Made by a program: the position numbers and the translations under genes. Of a DNA stretch of 64,000 nucleotides, positions 63,572 to 64,000 are shown piece by piece. Position 1 is the stretch's first letter; each line of letters begins with the position of its first letter. A model generated the notes under the pieces. That model had not been told where the DNA came from and searched no databases. It saw only the letters and a list, made by a program, of their open reading frames with translations. The stretch comes from Aquiflexum lacus. Its GTDB lineage: Bacteria; Bacteroidota; Bacteroidia; Cytophagales; Cyclobacteriaceae. Location: NCBI RefSeq assembly GCF_015476655.1, contig NZ_JABFHF010000008.1:124001-188000 (forward strand). Reading direction: 5' to 3'.

Positions 63572-64000
63572 TCAGCCTGTAAAATAGGAATCCAATTCGG
63601 ACATCATCAATTCTTTTTCTTTCAGGTCTTTGATTACCTTACCTTTTTCCAACAGGACTATCCTGTCGCAGATATCTGTAACATGATTGAGGTCATGGGA
63701 TGAGATCAAGAAAGTAATCTGAGACCTCTCTTTTTCACGAAGTATCAACTTTTTCAATCTTATTTGGGAACTTGGGTCAAGGTTTTCAAAAGGTTCGTCA
63801 AGAAGTATGACTTCAGGATTGCCCATCAATGCAGCAGCTATCCCCACCTTTTTCAAATTCCCTTTGGACAGGTCCCTGATATATTTCTTTTTACCCAAAA
63901 TCTCATCATTGAAAAGGTCTTTGAAATTTTCAAGATGGAGTTTTAGATCTTCTTCTGAAAGTCGATAAATTTTTCTCAATGTCTCAAAATATTCATCAGG
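63572..64000 (-). CDS. ABC transporter ATP-binding protein (5' part outside window)
   Basis: The C-terminal 142 residues of an ABC ATPase. The signature motif is DLSKGNLKKVGIAAAL, Walker B and D loop are VILLDEPFENLDPSSQ, and the H-loop is SSHDLNHV. The Walker A motif lies beyond the right edge; the frame is open to 64000 (PDEYFETLRKIY). The transported substrate cannot be told from this part. The pattern (short linker, SSHDL) is that of simple export-type or gliding-motility-like ATPases. Confidence 0.88.
   Translation of the reverse strand, partial: PDEYFETLRKIYRLSEEDLKLHLENFKDLFNDEILGKKKYIRDLSKGNLKKVGIAAALMGNPEVILLDEPFENLDPSSQIRLKKLILREKERSQITFLISSHDLNHVTDICDRIVLLEKGKVIKDLKEKELMMSELDSYFTG

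Overview
The window comes from a member of the Bacteroidota, most likely order Cytophagales near Cyclobacteriaceae (Algoriphagus-like). This is an inference from gene content: an alternative complex III plus aa3-type oxidase operon, promoters of the form TTTG-N19-TAnnTTTG, a tmRNA tag reading GETSYAMAA, few Shine-Dalgarno sequences, and many secreted Gfo/Idh/MocA, DUF1080 and NHL proteins. No rRNA or phylogenetic marker was compared computationally.

Layout. Positions 1-13696 (minus strand) hold one respiratory operon, actABCDEF-coxB-coxA-ctaA-ctaB-coxC. It carries quinol:cytochrome c oxidoreductase, cytochrome oxidase and the heme O and heme A synthases, all behind one near-consensus promoter at 13745-13775. 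Positions 14064-14787 hold three tRNA-Cys(GCA)-like genes. The third is canonical; the first two share unusual loops. Then come iorAB (molybdenum hydroxylase), a beta-barrel protein, a lipoprotein, rpsA, plsC, two small genes and a TPR histidine kinase/response regulator pair (to 26084). Positions 26213-40866 are a sugar-catabolism region: a TIM-barrel isomerase-like protein, an NHL protein, DUF1080, three Gfo/Idh/MocA oxidoreductases, a sodium:solute symporter and a fused NagB-NagA protein, with a Fic protein embedded behind a repeat-rich promoter. Positions 41010-45841 pair a giant propeller/Y_Y_Y sensor kinase with an SdrB-like lipoprotein. Positions 46310-54834 are housekeeping: pepP, an M16 protease / O-methyltransferase / MltD / DUF3078 operon, dnaX with a -1 frameshift signal, and a DUF481 protein.

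Positions 54959-60164 are the most plastic part. Three 150-bp tandem repeats and a heptamer array precede ssrA (tmRNA). A decayed 3.9-kb element sits downstream of it, bounded by ssrA and by a diverged 136-nt copy of the ssrA 3' end. It holds secreted hypothetical proteins, a broken XRE regulator, a J-domain membrane protein and the C-terminal remnant of a tyrosine recombinase. The window closes with a CE15-like esterase, an SDR, a small protein and a truncated ABC ATPase.

The most interesting signals are the two paired atypical tRNA-Cys-like genes, the dnaX frameshift cassette, the ssrA-integrated decayed island with a possible structured RNA, the Fic promoter repeats, the nagBA fusion and the possible 3-keto-glycoside cleavage cluster.
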